From NCBI RefSeq assembly GCF_023229695.1, contig NZ_JALNYS010000016.1, forward strand, positions 1-64,000: 64,000 bases of DNA, in the 5' to 3' direction. A model generated the notes under the pieces. It saw nothing but the letters and a program-made list of their open reading frames with translations. It did no database searches and was not told the origin of the DNA. The translations under genes were made by a program, and so were the position numbers. Origin of the DNA: Sulfuricurvum sp. Its GTDB lineage: Bacteria; Campylobacterota; Campylobacteria; Campylobacterales; Sulfurimonadaceae. Of this stretch, positions 8,172-16,686 are shown one piece after another (the first letter of the stretch is position 1; each line of letters begins with the position of its first letter).

Positions 8172-9938
8172 TTATTTGGTCAAGTTCATATAAATTTCGG
8201 GTAACACTTTGGGGAGTTTTTTGGCATCGCGGATCACCGCATAGGAGTTTCTCCCGAAAAGATAGGGGAGATACTCTTTCGCCTCGATATCGATCGTGAT
8301 ACAAAACGGCGTGATCCCCTTTTGTTTCACCTCTTCGATCGCTTTTTTCGTATCTTCAATCCCATAGCGTCCATCGTAGCGATCAACGTCATTGGGTTTC
8401 CCGTCACTAAGAATCAACAGGAGCTTATTGGCGCTTTGTTGTTTCTCTAAAATCTTGCCACTCTCTCGTATTCCGGCTCCCATCCGGGTGTAATACCCCG
8501 GTTTTATGGCATGAATCCGACCGCGAATATGGTCACTGTAGCTCTCTTTGAAATTTTTAATGATGTGAAAGTTGACCTTGGTATTTTTGATCGAGGAAAA
8601 AGTATAGATGGCAAACCGATCTCGGAGCCGGTGAAGCGATTCGGAGAACACCATCAACGCATCTTGTATCATGTCGATGACCCGTATCTCTTGCGTGATT
8701 CCCGCTTCGGTGGAGAGGGAAACATCCGCCAATATTAGTGTCGACATATCACGCATCTTTCTCTCATACGTTTGAAAAAATCGCTGTGGATGGTTTGAGC
8801 GGTTTTGATCTCCTTTGTAATCGATCCATGACTCGATATTGATCTCATCACCGTAGGGGAGATTGTCTCTTTTAATGCAGTCAAGTTCCATCAGATCGAG
8901 TTCGCTTTGGACCCGCCGCATCATTTTTTGGAGTCGTTTTGGTAATTCGATGGGTTCGGTATGGAGCGAAATAATGGGTTTTATACAGACATAGTTTTTG
9001 AGATAGATCTCTTTTTTATAGTCCCACTCATCGATAAAATGCCCTTTACCCAGAGGATATTCTTCAACGCTGTTAGCAGAGATATCCAAATCCATTTTGA
9101 TGCGGGCGGAGAGGTTGGCATCTTTTTGCCCCAGTGTGATCTCCTCTAAATCTTCGGCATTGTAGAGGGCATCCGCATCAAAGCTGTCATTTTCCTGCCG
9201 ATCAACCTTCACCTGCTCCATCAGGCTCAGTATCGACTCGGGTAAAAAGAGGAGTAGTCCGTCCGTCTCTTTTTTATCGTTGATTTGTTCGCTCTTTTTC
9301 TTCATTTTCAAGATTTCGGTTTTATTCTCCTCATCTCTTTGTCTGTGTACCTCCTCTTCATCATTGCTTGAGAGGAGTTTATTGGAGCTTGAGAGGGGCA
9401 GATAAATCCATAACGGATTGGGATAATTATGTACGGATGAGGCTTCTAGGGAAGGTTCAATCGTAGATAATTCAGGATAATGTTCACGTAAGTAGCGAGT
9501 GCAATACGTATAGAATTCACGAAATCCGGGATACTTTTCGATGAGGAGATCACTCACTCTCATGTTTTCAGAAGATATATTTTGAGTATTAACCGTGACA
9601 TTAGAGAGCATAGCAATCAGCCAATAATAGTGCATCTCATTGTGTGTTTTTAGGGGGAAATAGGCGAGAGAGGCAGGGAGATAAATCCCTTTTTCATCTT
9701 GCCAAGCAAGGAAAAAAGTTTTACCCGTCCCTGAAAATTTTTCCAAAAGTGTTCGTGACGTTTGGATGGAGCGTTTGTCGGTAATATGGAGTTCTTTACC
9801 TTTTTCACCCCCTAAGAGGTGATAAAAGAGTTTTAAGCTTTTGGCGATCTCCGTAAAGGTGACCTCTTCGTCTTTAAAAAGACGAGAGGCTTTTTTCGTG
9901 ACATAATGATCCCAAAATTTACCGACTTTTTCATCCAT
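8172..9938 (-). CDS. norD: NorD, VWA-domain NO reductase activation protein
   Basis: 588 residues. The C-terminal von Willebrand A domain begins near residue 400 with a MIDAS-type motif LADVSLSTEAG, followed by FAIYTFSSIKN and LLILSDGKPNDVDRYDGRYG, the latter characteristic of NorD. The N-terminal half is helical with a charged stretch. It forms a chaperone pair with the AAA+ protein NorQ. Start ATG overlaps the norB stop as TAATG (9936-9940 complement), so translation is coupled. Complete, no anomalies seen. Confidence 0.93.
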   Translation of the reverse strand: MDEKVGKFWDHYVTKKASRLFKDEEVTFTEIAKSLKLFYHLLGGEKGKELHITDKRSIQTSRTLLEKFSGTGKTFFLAWQDEKGIYLPASLAYFPLKTHNEMHYYWLIAMLSNVTVNTQNISSENMRVSDLLIEKYPGFREFYTYCTRYLREHYPELSTIEPSLEASSVHNYPNPLWIYLPLSSSNKLLSSNDEEEVHRQRDEENKTEILKMKKKSEQINDKKETDGLLLFLPESILSLMEQVKVDRQENDSFDADALYNAEDLEEITLGQKDANLSARIKMDLDISANSVEEYPLGKGHFIDEWDYKKEIYLKNYVCIKPIISLHTEPIELPKRLQKMMRRVQSELDLMELDCIKRDNLPYGDEINIESWIDYKGDQNRSNHPQRFFQTYERKMRDMSTLILADVSLSTEAGITQEIRVIDMIQDALMVFSESLHRLRDRFAIYTFSSIKNTKVNFHIIKNFKESYSDHIRGRIHAIKPGYYTRMGAGIRESGKILEKQQSANKLLLILSDGKPNDVDRYDGRYGIEDTKKAIEEVKQKGITPFCITIDIEAKEYLPYLFGRNSYAVIRDAKKLPKVLPEIYMNLTK

Positions 9939-11320
9939 TACGCGGTTACTTTCTCTTCTTTAACAAAGAAACTGTAAAAATAGGTCAATAGTCCCACAAG
10001 AACCATCACACCAAACGCCAATCGAACACCATATACCGTGCTAATCGCCGCTTGTGCACTCATGAAATCCAGCGCATCCGCCGCATCGGGAAGCCGTTGC
10101 AGTTGTATTTGTATGATCCCCGCAGCTGTCAATGCCAACGTCAGACCGATCATACCGATCACCATCATCCAAAAACTGGTGAGCTCCACACTCTGCGCCT
10201 TCGGTCCGTTTCCATGAGGACGACCTCGAAGGATCGGCATCGCATACGAAATCAATGTAAAACAGATCATCACATACGCACCGAAAAAGGCGAGATGCCC
10301 ATGTGCTGCGGTCAGCTGCGTCCCGTGCGTATAGTAGTTGATCGGGGCGAGTGTGTGCAAAAAGCCCCAGACACCCGCTCCCAAAAATCCGACGACGGCC
10401 GTCCCTTTTGCCCATATCAGCGCAATTTTATTGTCATGCTGGATACGACGATTTCTTGCCATAGTGTAGGCAAACAAAATCATCAGGAAAAAGGGGATAG
10501 GTTCCGCCGCAGAGGCAATCGATCCAATCCACAACCAATACCCCGGAGTACCGATAAAGAAGAAGTGATGCCCCGTCCCTGCAAGCCCGGAAATCAACGT
10601 CATCGCAATAATCAAATAGAGCCATTTATCGATATGCTCACGGTCCACACCCGTCGTTTTAATCAAAACAAACGCTAAAAGAGCCCCTAAAATAAGTTCC
10701 CACGTCGCTTCAACCCACAAATGGACGACAAACCACCAGAAAAATTTATCCATGACCAGATTTTCAGGGACATAAAACGCAAATAAAAAGAAAAATGCCA
10801 ACCCAAAAAGACCCGTCAACAAAATAACCGATATCGTCGTCTTACGTCCTTTGATAACCGTCATTGTCGTATTAAGAATATACGAAAGGACGACCAAAAC
10901 AATCCCGATTTTTGTAATCGTCGGCTGTTCTAAAAACTCACGCCCCATTGTCGGCAACAGATTGTTATAGGTTAGTTCCGCTAACGTGGCATAAGGGACC
11001 AATAAATAACCCAAAATTGTTGCTACACCCGCCACTGCAAATACCCAAAAGGTAATTTTGGCCAACATCGGGCTCCACAATTCACGTTCACTCTCTTCTG
11101 GAATCAGATAATAGGTAGCTCCCATAAACCCGAACAACAAAAGAACAATCAACAAGTTCGTATGAACCATCCGAAGGACATTAAAAGGGATAGCAGGGAA
11201 TAAAAAATCCCCGTACAAATACTGAACTCCCATACTAAGGCCGAAAACAATCTCCCCGGCCAAAAGGATGAGTGCAAAAATAAAATATGGTTTTGCGACC
11301 ATTTGAGATGAATATTTCAT
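9938..11320 (-). CDS. norB: Nitric oxide reductase large subunit NorB
   Basis: 460 residues, about 12 transmembrane segments, heme-copper oxidase superfamily. It reduces two NO to N2O using electrons from NorC, at the cytoplasmic membrane. The family blocks are visible: HTNLLIVLLLFGFMGATYY near the start with the first heme ligand His, WWFVVHLWVEATWELILGAL, GTGHHFFFIG with the metal-site His pair, and THGTQLTAAHGHLAFFGAYV. The separate NorC gene upstream shows the cytochrome-c dependent (cNor) type rather than quinol-dependent qNor. Spaced 8 bases after norC. Confidence 0.96.
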   Translation of the reverse strand: MKYSSQMVAKPYFIFALILLAGEIVFGLSMGVQYLYGDFLFPAIPFNVLRMVHTNLLIVLLLFGFMGATYYLIPEESERELWSPMLAKITFWVFAVAGVATILGYLLVPYATLAELTYNNLLPTMGREFLEQPTITKIGIVLVVLSYILNTTMTVIKGRKTTISVILLTGLFGLAFFFLFAFYVPENLVMDKFFWWFVVHLWVEATWELILGALLAFVLIKTTGVDREHIDKWLYLIIAMTLISGLAGTGHHFFFIGTPGYWLWIGSIASAAEPIPFFLMILFAYTMARNRRIQHDNKIALIWAKGTAVVGFLGAGVWGFLHTLAPINYYTHGTQLTAAHGHLAFFGAYVMICFTLISYAMPILRGRPHGNGPKAQSVELTSFWMMVIGMIGLTLALTAAGIIQIQLQRLPDAADALDFMSAQAAISTVYGVRLAFGVMVLVGLLTYFYSFFVKEEKVTA

Positions 11321-11328
11321 AGTTTTCC

Positions 11329-11775
11329 TTATCCTTTAATGTTTGGCGGCCACTCTTGATTGTTGACACGAGAGGTCCAAATCAAAAAGTCTGCAAGGTG
11401 ATTCACTTGTTCCGGGCTCAGATGGAACTGTGGCATTTTTCGTCTATCAGGTGTATCGAGCGGTTGTGCCGCCATCCATCCGGCTAAATATGTTTTAAAC
11501 GCGGCTTCGTCATTGGCACCAAGACGAGCAAATGCATTCCCAAGTTCCGGAGCATAATACGCCCCCTCCCCCATGATCGTATGGCAACCGACACAATTGT
11601 TCTCTTCCCATACCACTTTTCCCCGAGCGACTGACTCGGTAATTTTGTCATCATGGCTCAGCTTTGGGATTTGTTTAACGGTATCAACGCTCAGTCCGGT
11701 AAATACCAAAATCGCGAAAAGTCCCCCGCCAAAGTAAATATTTCTGGCCATATTTTTAGTAATACGTTCAGCCAT
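11329..11775 (-). CDS. norC: Nitric oxide reductase cytochrome c subunit NorC
   Basis: 148 residues. One N-terminal membrane anchor (about residues 12-30) holds a periplasmic monoheme cytochrome c domain. The heme motif CVGCH is at residues 61-65; the distal Met ligand is probably in RRKMPQFHLS. It delivers electrons to NorB. First gene of norCBDQ. Two palindromic motifs lie 14 and 58 bases upstream of the ATG (see 11789-11855). Confidence 0.95.
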   Translation of the reverse strand: MAERITKNMARNIYFGGGLFAILVFTGLSVDTVKQIPKLSHDDKITESVARGKVVWEENNCVGCHTIMGEGAYYAPELGNAFARLGANDEAAFKTYLAGWMAAQPLDTPDRRKMPQFHLSPEQVNHLADFLIWTSRVNNQEWPPNIKG

Positions 11776-11788
11776 TTCAACCCCTCTG

Positions 11789-11855
11789 TTTAATTCTACC
11801 TATATGTAGTAATAAAATAGTAGCAGGATATATTTAATTCTACCTTTATATAGTA
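11789..11855 (-). promoter_or_regulatory. Paired operator-like repeats upstream of norC
   Basis: Two near-identical 23-base units stand at 11789-11811 and 11833-11855. On the plus strand each begins TTTAATTCTACC, and their starts are 44 bases apart (about four helical turns). The core of the first is a palindrome, CTAC-CTATAT-GTAG; the second has the weaker core CTACCTTTATATAG. Dimeric regulators bind such sites. The neighbouring NsrR-like protein is the obvious candidate, but that is an inference. Confidence 0.6.
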
Positions 11856-11901
11856 TTTTGTGGGTTTTCTTTTTTAATGATCCAATAGACTAAATAAAGG
11901 G

Positions 11902-12117
11902 CTACCATTCACCCTTCCAAGACGTATTTATGAGTTCATCATCACTGCACGAGGTGATTTTTTTAGGTTGTATCGATTTAAGTCAGCTTTTTTTATGCTC
12001 TGGAACAATCATCAAAATTTGCCCGTTTCGTTTCACTTCCAAAGGCTCTTTGGTTTCGATTACGGAATCAAGTAAATTATAAAGATTTTCTCGTAACTTT
12101 GAGGGTGTTATGATCAC
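11902..12117 (-). pseudogene. Phd/YefM-like antitoxin remnant with in-frame TGA
   Basis: Reading on the minus strand from a GTG at the complement of 12115-12117, with GGAGG six bases upstream, gives MIITPSKLRENLYNLLDSV, then EPLEVKRNGQILMIVPEHKKS and a TGA (11983-11985). In the same frame, translation would continue for 26 codons to DDELINTSWKGEW and a TAG at 11902. The N-terminal part looks like a Phd/YefM-type antitoxin and the acidic tail ending in W-x-x-EW looks like the toxin-binding end of such proteins. No intact toxin gene follows. It may be a decayed toxin-antitoxin locus, or the 44-residue short form may still be made. The rest of 11776-12182 holds the nor operator region and nothing else I can support. 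Confidence 0.55.
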
Positions 12118-12182
12118 AATTCACCTCCTAAATAAAAGCACTATAACATAAACGTACGTTTTAGCATAATATCGTACGTAAG

Positions 12183-12758
12183 CTAGAGTTTTTGAATAGA
12201 ACGTCCCAAAACGGTGAAAAACTCTTCCAACTTCTCCCCCGTCCCCTCAATCTCAAAAATCGCTCCCCTCTCACCAAACTCTTTGGAGAGAATCCGAATA
12301 TTTTTTTGAGTGCTTTCATATTCGACCATCGAGACATTCGAGTAGTTGCATTCGATTTTTTGGATAAAGAGTTTTTGATACGGCACTAACTCCGCTTGTG
12401 CGTACGCCGCATTCGCCGCTTCCGCATAGGCACGCACCAAACCTCCCGGCCCCAGCTTCGTCCCGCCGAAATAGCGGACCGTGATCACTGCCGCATTCAT
12501 CAGGTCATGCCCCTGCAAAACAGAGAGAGTCGGTTTTCCCGATGTCCCCTTGGGTTCGCCGTCATCACCGCTGTATTCGACGATCTGATCGTATTCGTTG
12601 AGGCTTCGTGTGGCGCTGACAAAATGGACCGCCTTGGGATGGAGGGAGCGAAAACGCTTCATCTCTCCCTCATAAAATGTTATCGGCATTAAAAAAGCAA
12701 TAAATTTAGACCCTTTGATCTCGATTGTATCGCTAAAAATTGCGTTCACCGTAACCAT
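12183..12758 (-). CDS. YigZ/IMPACT family protein
   Basis: 191 residues. The UPF0029 N-terminal domain shows KGSKFIAFLMPI, DDGEPKGTSGKP and the signature VRYFGGTKLGPGGLVRAY; the C-terminal domain is of DUF1949 type. The bacterial members resemble eukaryotic IMPACT; their exact role is not settled. A GTG one codon upstream is possible; I prefer the ATG at the complement of 12756-12758 with GGGG before it. It stands between the antitoxin remnant and the pga genes. Confidence 0.9.
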   Translation of the reverse strand: MVTVNAIFSDTIEIKGSKFIAFLMPITFYEGEMKRFRSLHPKAVHFVSATRSLNEYDQIVEYSGDDGEPKGTSGKPTLSVLQGHDLMNAAVITVRYFGGTKLGPGGLVRAYAEAANAAYAQAELVPYQKLFIQKIECNYSNVSMVEYESTQKNIRILSKEFGERGAIFEIEGTGEKLEEFFTVLGRSIQKL

Positions 12759-12782
12759 CACACCCCTTTTTTGATATCACCC

Positions 12783-13214
12783 TTATACAATTTGATCATC
12801 CAAGCGGATGATATGCCCATGATCATCATGGTGGACAGTAACCAATTGACTATTGAGACACTGCTGCAACTCACTCTTTTTTAGCTGAAAATAACCGACA
12901 TAATCGCTTGATTCATACACCAAATGTTCACTCGGTGCCTGATGACGATTGAGCCGTGAGAGGATAAACAACACAATCGGCGTTCCCAAGAGCATATAGA
13001 CCGCATGCGAAAATGTTACACTGCTGATGTTCTCATAAATCCAATCCGAAATTTCTCCTGGCTGCGTTTCTAGCGTAATGATTCGGTAAAAGACAATCAG
13101 TAACGGTTTCCACAAATACAAAAAACCCAACCACAGCGCAACCGTTGCCGCATCCCAGATTATTCGTTTGGATCGTGGCAAATCATGACGTTTATTGATA
13201 ATTAATGTTTCCAT
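12783..13214 (-). CDS. pgaD: PgaD-like protein of poly-N-acetylglucosamine synthesis
   Basis: 143 residues with two transmembrane segments (about 24-50 and 85-102) followed by a short cytoplasmic tail, matching PgaD in size and layout; WDAATVALWLGFLYLWKP is the first segment. PgaD binds PgaC and stabilises the polymerase, and in studied species is needed for activation by cyclic di-GMP. It lies 5 bases after pgaC, which is the main support because the sequence itself is poorly conserved. Confidence 0.75.
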   Translation of the reverse strand: METLIINKRHDLPRSKRIIWDAATVALWLGFLYLWKPLLIVFYRIITLETQPGEISDWIYENISSVTFSHAVYMLLGTPIVLFILSRLNRHQAPSEHLVYESSDYVGYFQLKKSELQQCLNSQLVTVHHDDHGHIIRLDDQIV

Positions 13215-13219
13215 CTCTC

Positions 13220-14548
13220 TTAACCTTTATTTGTCGCTTGATCCAAAGGGGTATCATCACTCTTTTTGAGCTGCTGATGCGCTCCTCTGTCCGGACTGAT
13301 CCATCGGGCACGCCCTTTTTTAGTGAATAAAACCTTCGGAAGAGCCGTTACTGCGGTAAACAGATTCAGCAGCCAATAAACAAACGGATACCAGACCATC
13401 CAAAAATAATTTTTGCCCAGCCCCTGATCGTAATGGCCGTCCAGCCATTTACTGATCGCAAACTGTATCAGACACGCACCGATCAAAATAACACTGCTTT
13501 CATCCGGAAGAATCGGTGAGCGCTGAGGCATCAGATAGGAGACGGGAACAAAGAGGCTGATAAACCAGACCAAAAAGACCAATACCATGCTGTAGGCCCA
13601 CAGGGTGCTGAGCATCAGTTCGGTCATGAGTCCCCACAGGTGGGTCTGTTTGGGGTGAAACAAGACCTTGAAGTTTTTAAGCATCACCTGAACGCCGCCC
13701 ATAGCCCAGCGAAGGCGCTGTTTCCAAAGTCCGCTCAGCGTTTCGGGCATCAAAATCCAGACCAAAGCCCGAGGCTCGAAACGGACATCCCAGCCGTTGC
13801 GCTGAAGTTTCCAGGTGATGTCGATATCTTCGGTCAGCATATCCGGGCTCCAGTAGCCCACCTCGTGCACTGCCGCCTTTCTAAAACCCGTAATGACGCC
13901 CGATACGGTAAAAAGGCGCCCAAAACTGCGCTGTGCACGCTTGATCATCCCGACAATGGAAGAAAACTCACCGACCTGAATTTTGCCCAAGAGCGTTGTA
14001 CGGTTGCGAATTCGCGGGTTGCCTGTAACCGCCGCGACTTCGGGATAGCGGACGAAATGTTTGACCATCCAGTGGACGCAATGTTTGTCGATCAGGGCAT
14101 CCCCGTCGATACAGATCAGATACTCATATTTTGCCAACAAAGCTCCCGCCTGTAACCCCAGCGCTTTCCCCTGATTTTCCGCTAGATTAACCACTTTTAA
14201 TCGCGGATTCTCTTGTGCCAGAGCGACCAGTATTTCGAGAGTATTATCCTTGCTGCCGTCGTTGATCGCGATCACTTCGAATTCCGGATAATCGACATTC
14301 AGCGCATAGGTGATGGTTTCGATCGCATTGACCCCTTCGTTGTAGCAGGGGATTAAAATACTGACTCCGTCCCAGGTTTCCTTCTCTCTAAGGGGGGGGA
14401 TAATGTATTTGGAGTAGGGTTTTTCATTTTTAAAATAAAAAAAGATCGCCCCGACAATCCATAAACTCGACATAAATAACGGATAATAAAAGACAAAAGC
14501 GAGCACTACATGCCACAGCGAATGCCAAAACAGGAGAAAATCCATCAT
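13220..14548 (-). CDS. pgaC: Poly-beta-1,6-N-acetylglucosamine synthase PgaC
   Basis: 442 residues. Family 2 glycosyltransferase in the inner membrane. N-terminal membrane segments are followed by the GT2 domain: SILIPCYNEG, AINDGSKDNT, ICIDGDALID (substrate and metal Asp), TEDIDITWKLQ (catalytic Asp) and KQRLRWAMGG (QxxRW motif), then several C-terminal membrane segments. It polymerises UDP-GlcNAc into the exopolysaccharide. Start could be either of two adjacent ATG codons (14548 or 14545). Operon order is pgaB-pgaC-pgaD. Confidence 0.93.
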   Translation of the reverse strand: MMDFLLFWHSLWHVVLAFVFYYPLFMSSLWIVGAIFFYFKNEKPYSKYIIPPLREKETWDGVSILIPCYNEGVNAIETITYALNVDYPEFEVIAINDGSKDNTLEILVALAQENPRLKVVNLAENQGKALGLQAGALLAKYEYLICIDGDALIDKHCVHWMVKHFVRYPEVAAVTGNPRIRNRTTLLGKIQVGEFSSIVGMIKRAQRSFGRLFTVSGVITGFRKAAVHEVGYWSPDMLTEDIDITWKLQRNGWDVRFEPRALVWILMPETLSGLWKQRLRWAMGGVQVMLKNFKVLFHPKQTHLWGLMTELMLSTLWAYSMVLVFLVWFISLFVPVSYLMPQRSPILPDESSVILIGACLIQFAISKWLDGHYDQGLGKNYFWMVWYPFVYWLLNLFTAVTALPKVLFTKKGRARWISPDRGAHQQLKKSDDTPLDQATNKG

Positions 14549-14555
14549 CTAATCC

Positions 14556-16601
14556 TTATCTCCTGCCGGGAGTTATTGTAAACATCCGTACCGCTTTTTC
14601 TGAAAAAACCCGATTGATCGTATCGGCATCGGGAGTGTTGGTGTAGACATCATCAGGATAATAAGCTACGTGGTGTACCCCCTGAGCGTATAGATCGCGG
14701 ATGGTTTCACTGAGTTCCTGGCGGGAAATCGGCTCATTGTTTTTTCTCCAGTTGACTGATTGCAGTTCCATGACGGTACGCTCCAATCCGCATTGCTCCT
14801 CTTTGACACGATTGACGATCTTCTGATAAAACGCTTTGGGATCATCGGCTTGTTCCATGTACGGCATCGCCATAATGGCCGTATAGTCGTATTTTTGAAT
14901 CGATTGGGCCAGATTTTGTGCATACCACTCTTCGGCATCGGGATGAAGTGCGACTTGTGCGTAGAGGTTGCGTGCCGTTTTGAGTTCGGGCTGCTCTTTT
15001 CTCACGATTTTCCCTAACTCTATTGCAAAATCATCCAGATAGCGTGTTTTGAGTTTCGTCCATTTTAGAAACTGCGCTCGATCGGATCGGATTTGGGAGA
15101 CATTTTCGGACAATCCCCATTTTTTGTATTGTTGACGGGCAAAGAGACTGTCGTCTTCAAAATCGGAGAGGGTCACGTCGTCATGAAACAAGATTCCCGA
15201 GATGTAGGCCGATTTGGCCAAATCGGCATAGATCTCCTCAATCACTTGCCGCGCTTTCGGAGAAAACGGGGAGAGGCGGTGGTATCCCATGTTCAGATGG
15301 GACGGATCCACCTGTAGGGTCACGACCGTATCGTTGGCTGCAGGGTGATTTTGCGGCAATCTCCAGGCCATCATCGGCATCCAGGCATAAATACGTTTAA
15401 CCTGCGTAGCTTTGGCGATTTGCCACGTTACGCGGTTGAAAAAATCGTCCTTCATCGGAATATGGCGGTTGCGAAAATAGACATAGTCGGCCGAGCCGTC
15501 GCCGTCGGGATCGGCAAACGCCTGCACATAGACCGTATTGACCCCCAGTTTGTTGATCCGCTCAAGCAGGAGGCCGAGATTTTTTTCGCGCTGGATCGGA
15601 TCGGGATCGTAGATATAATCGATATCAATATGGGCCGCTTTGGTCGTACGGGCATCATCGATCAGATTGGCATTGCGCTCCCACATGTCAATCTCCAGAT
15701 CCGCAAGACTCATCCGTCCCTCTACCAGAATACGGCGCAGCCCCCATAGCGGGGTTGTGCGGGTATTGCTTCCGTCATCAAGAGTCAACCCTATCGGCAT
15801 CCCCAGCTTTTCGGCAATAGTGCGTACTTCGATGTTGTAGCGCCCATATGGCCATACGATGACACGGGGCTTCTGTCCCGTATAGCGTTTTAAAAAGGTG
15901 CTGTTTTCAAGTAAATCGTTGTAAACGCGCTGCTCGTAGCTTTTTTCGTCCTCATACCGTTTTTGGTCCGCCAGCCATCGGCGGGTAGTGGCTGCGGGCT
16001 GCATACTCCCCTGCGGATTGCCCTGAACCCCCTTATGCAAACCGTAGCTGTGGCTGGCGATCTCCACCAGACCGCTACTGATCATCTCTTTGAGTTCCGA
16101 TTGGCTTAAAAACTTGCTGCGATCGATTATGTGCCCGTCGAAATCGACTTTCTCTTTGGCCCTCATCCAGTTCCCGACCAGTGCGATGACGGCCGGAATG
16201 CGATATTTTTTGAGTATGGGATAGGCATTGGTATACACGGATCGATATCCGTCGTCAAACGTAATCAAAACCGCTTTATCGGGCAGCGCCTTGCCGATTT
16301 TGCGATATTTCAGGATATCGTCTACCGTGATAAAGTGGTAGCCGCTCTCTATCAGCCAACGTATCTGCTGTTCGAAATTTGACGGGGAAACCGCATAGGA
16401 GGTATCCAGTGTTTCGCTTTTATCGGCTATCTCATGATAGCTTAGAACGGTAAACTCGTTGACGTTCTGATCCCGACTGCACACATTGGGCAACTCATTT
16501 GCCATGACGTAACTGCTTGCAATAGCGATTAAAAGCAATGTCAATTTTAGCAGTGGCTTGAGTAGACTGCATCCATTTTTTAGCGTTATTGATCCAACCA
16601 T
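14556..16601 (-). CDS. pgaB: Poly-N-acetylglucosamine N-deacetylase PgaB
   Basis: 681 residues. An N-terminal hydrophobic segment (LKLTLLLIAIASSYVM) exports the protein. The polysaccharide deacetylase domain (about 50-320) has VLSYHEI, the metal/catalytic motif ITFDDGY, and EIASHSYGLH. The C-terminal half has the PgaB glycoside-hydrolase-like fold region with GILFHDDVTLSD. It partly deacetylates the polymer in the periplasm before export. The usual outer-membrane porin gene pgaA is not upstream or downstream. Divergent from mutY with about 60 bases between. Confidence 0.92.
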   Translation of the reverse strand: MVGSITLKNGCSLLKPLLKLTLLLIAIASSYVMANELPNVCSRDQNVNEFTVLSYHEIADKSETLDTSYAVSPSNFEQQIRWLIESGYHFITVDDILKYRKIGKALPDKAVLITFDDGYRSVYTNAYPILKKYRIPAVIALVGNWMRAKEKVDFDGHIIDRSKFLSQSELKEMISSGLVEIASHSYGLHKGVQGNPQGSMQPAATTRRWLADQKRYEDEKSYEQRVYNDLLENSTFLKRYTGQKPRVIVWPYGRYNIEVRTIAEKLGMPIGLTLDDGSNTRTTPLWGLRRILVEGRMSLADLEIDMWERNANLIDDARTTKAAHIDIDYIYDPDPIQREKNLGLLLERINKLGVNTVYVQAFADPDGDGSADYVYFRNRHIPMKDDFFNRVTWQIAKATQVKRIYAWMPMMAWRLPQNHPAANDTVVTLQVDPSHLNMGYHRLSPFSPKARQVIEEIYADLAKSAYISGILFHDDVTLSDFEDDSLFARQQYKKWGLSENVSQIRSDRAQFLKWTKLKTRYLDDFAIELGKIVRKEQPELKTARNLYAQVALHPDAEEWYAQNLAQSIQKYDYTAIMAMPYMEQADDPKAFYQKIVNRVKEEQCGLERTVMELQSVNWRKNNEPISRQELSETIRDLYAQGVHHVAYYPDDVYTNTPDADTINRVFSEKAVRMFTITPGRR

Positions 16602-16686
16602 AGTTAAAGCACTTTTTTTAAAATTTCTAAAAAATATTATACATCAGATCCTCTTATAAAACATGTCTATTTGGCTACAATTGCGT

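Noticed and set aside
10052..10678. 208-codon open frame on the plus strand
   Set aside because: Antisense shadow of norB; rich in His and Arg as expected from the complement of membrane-protein codons.
11789..11855. CRISPR-like direct repeats
   Set aside because: Only two units, each internally palindromic and placed in a promoter region; no further repeats, spacers or cas genes.
11983..11985. TGA in the antitoxin frame read as selenocysteine
   Set aside because: No SECIS-like hairpin is evident just after the TGA, and antitoxins of this family are not selenoproteins. Nonsense mutation is simpler.
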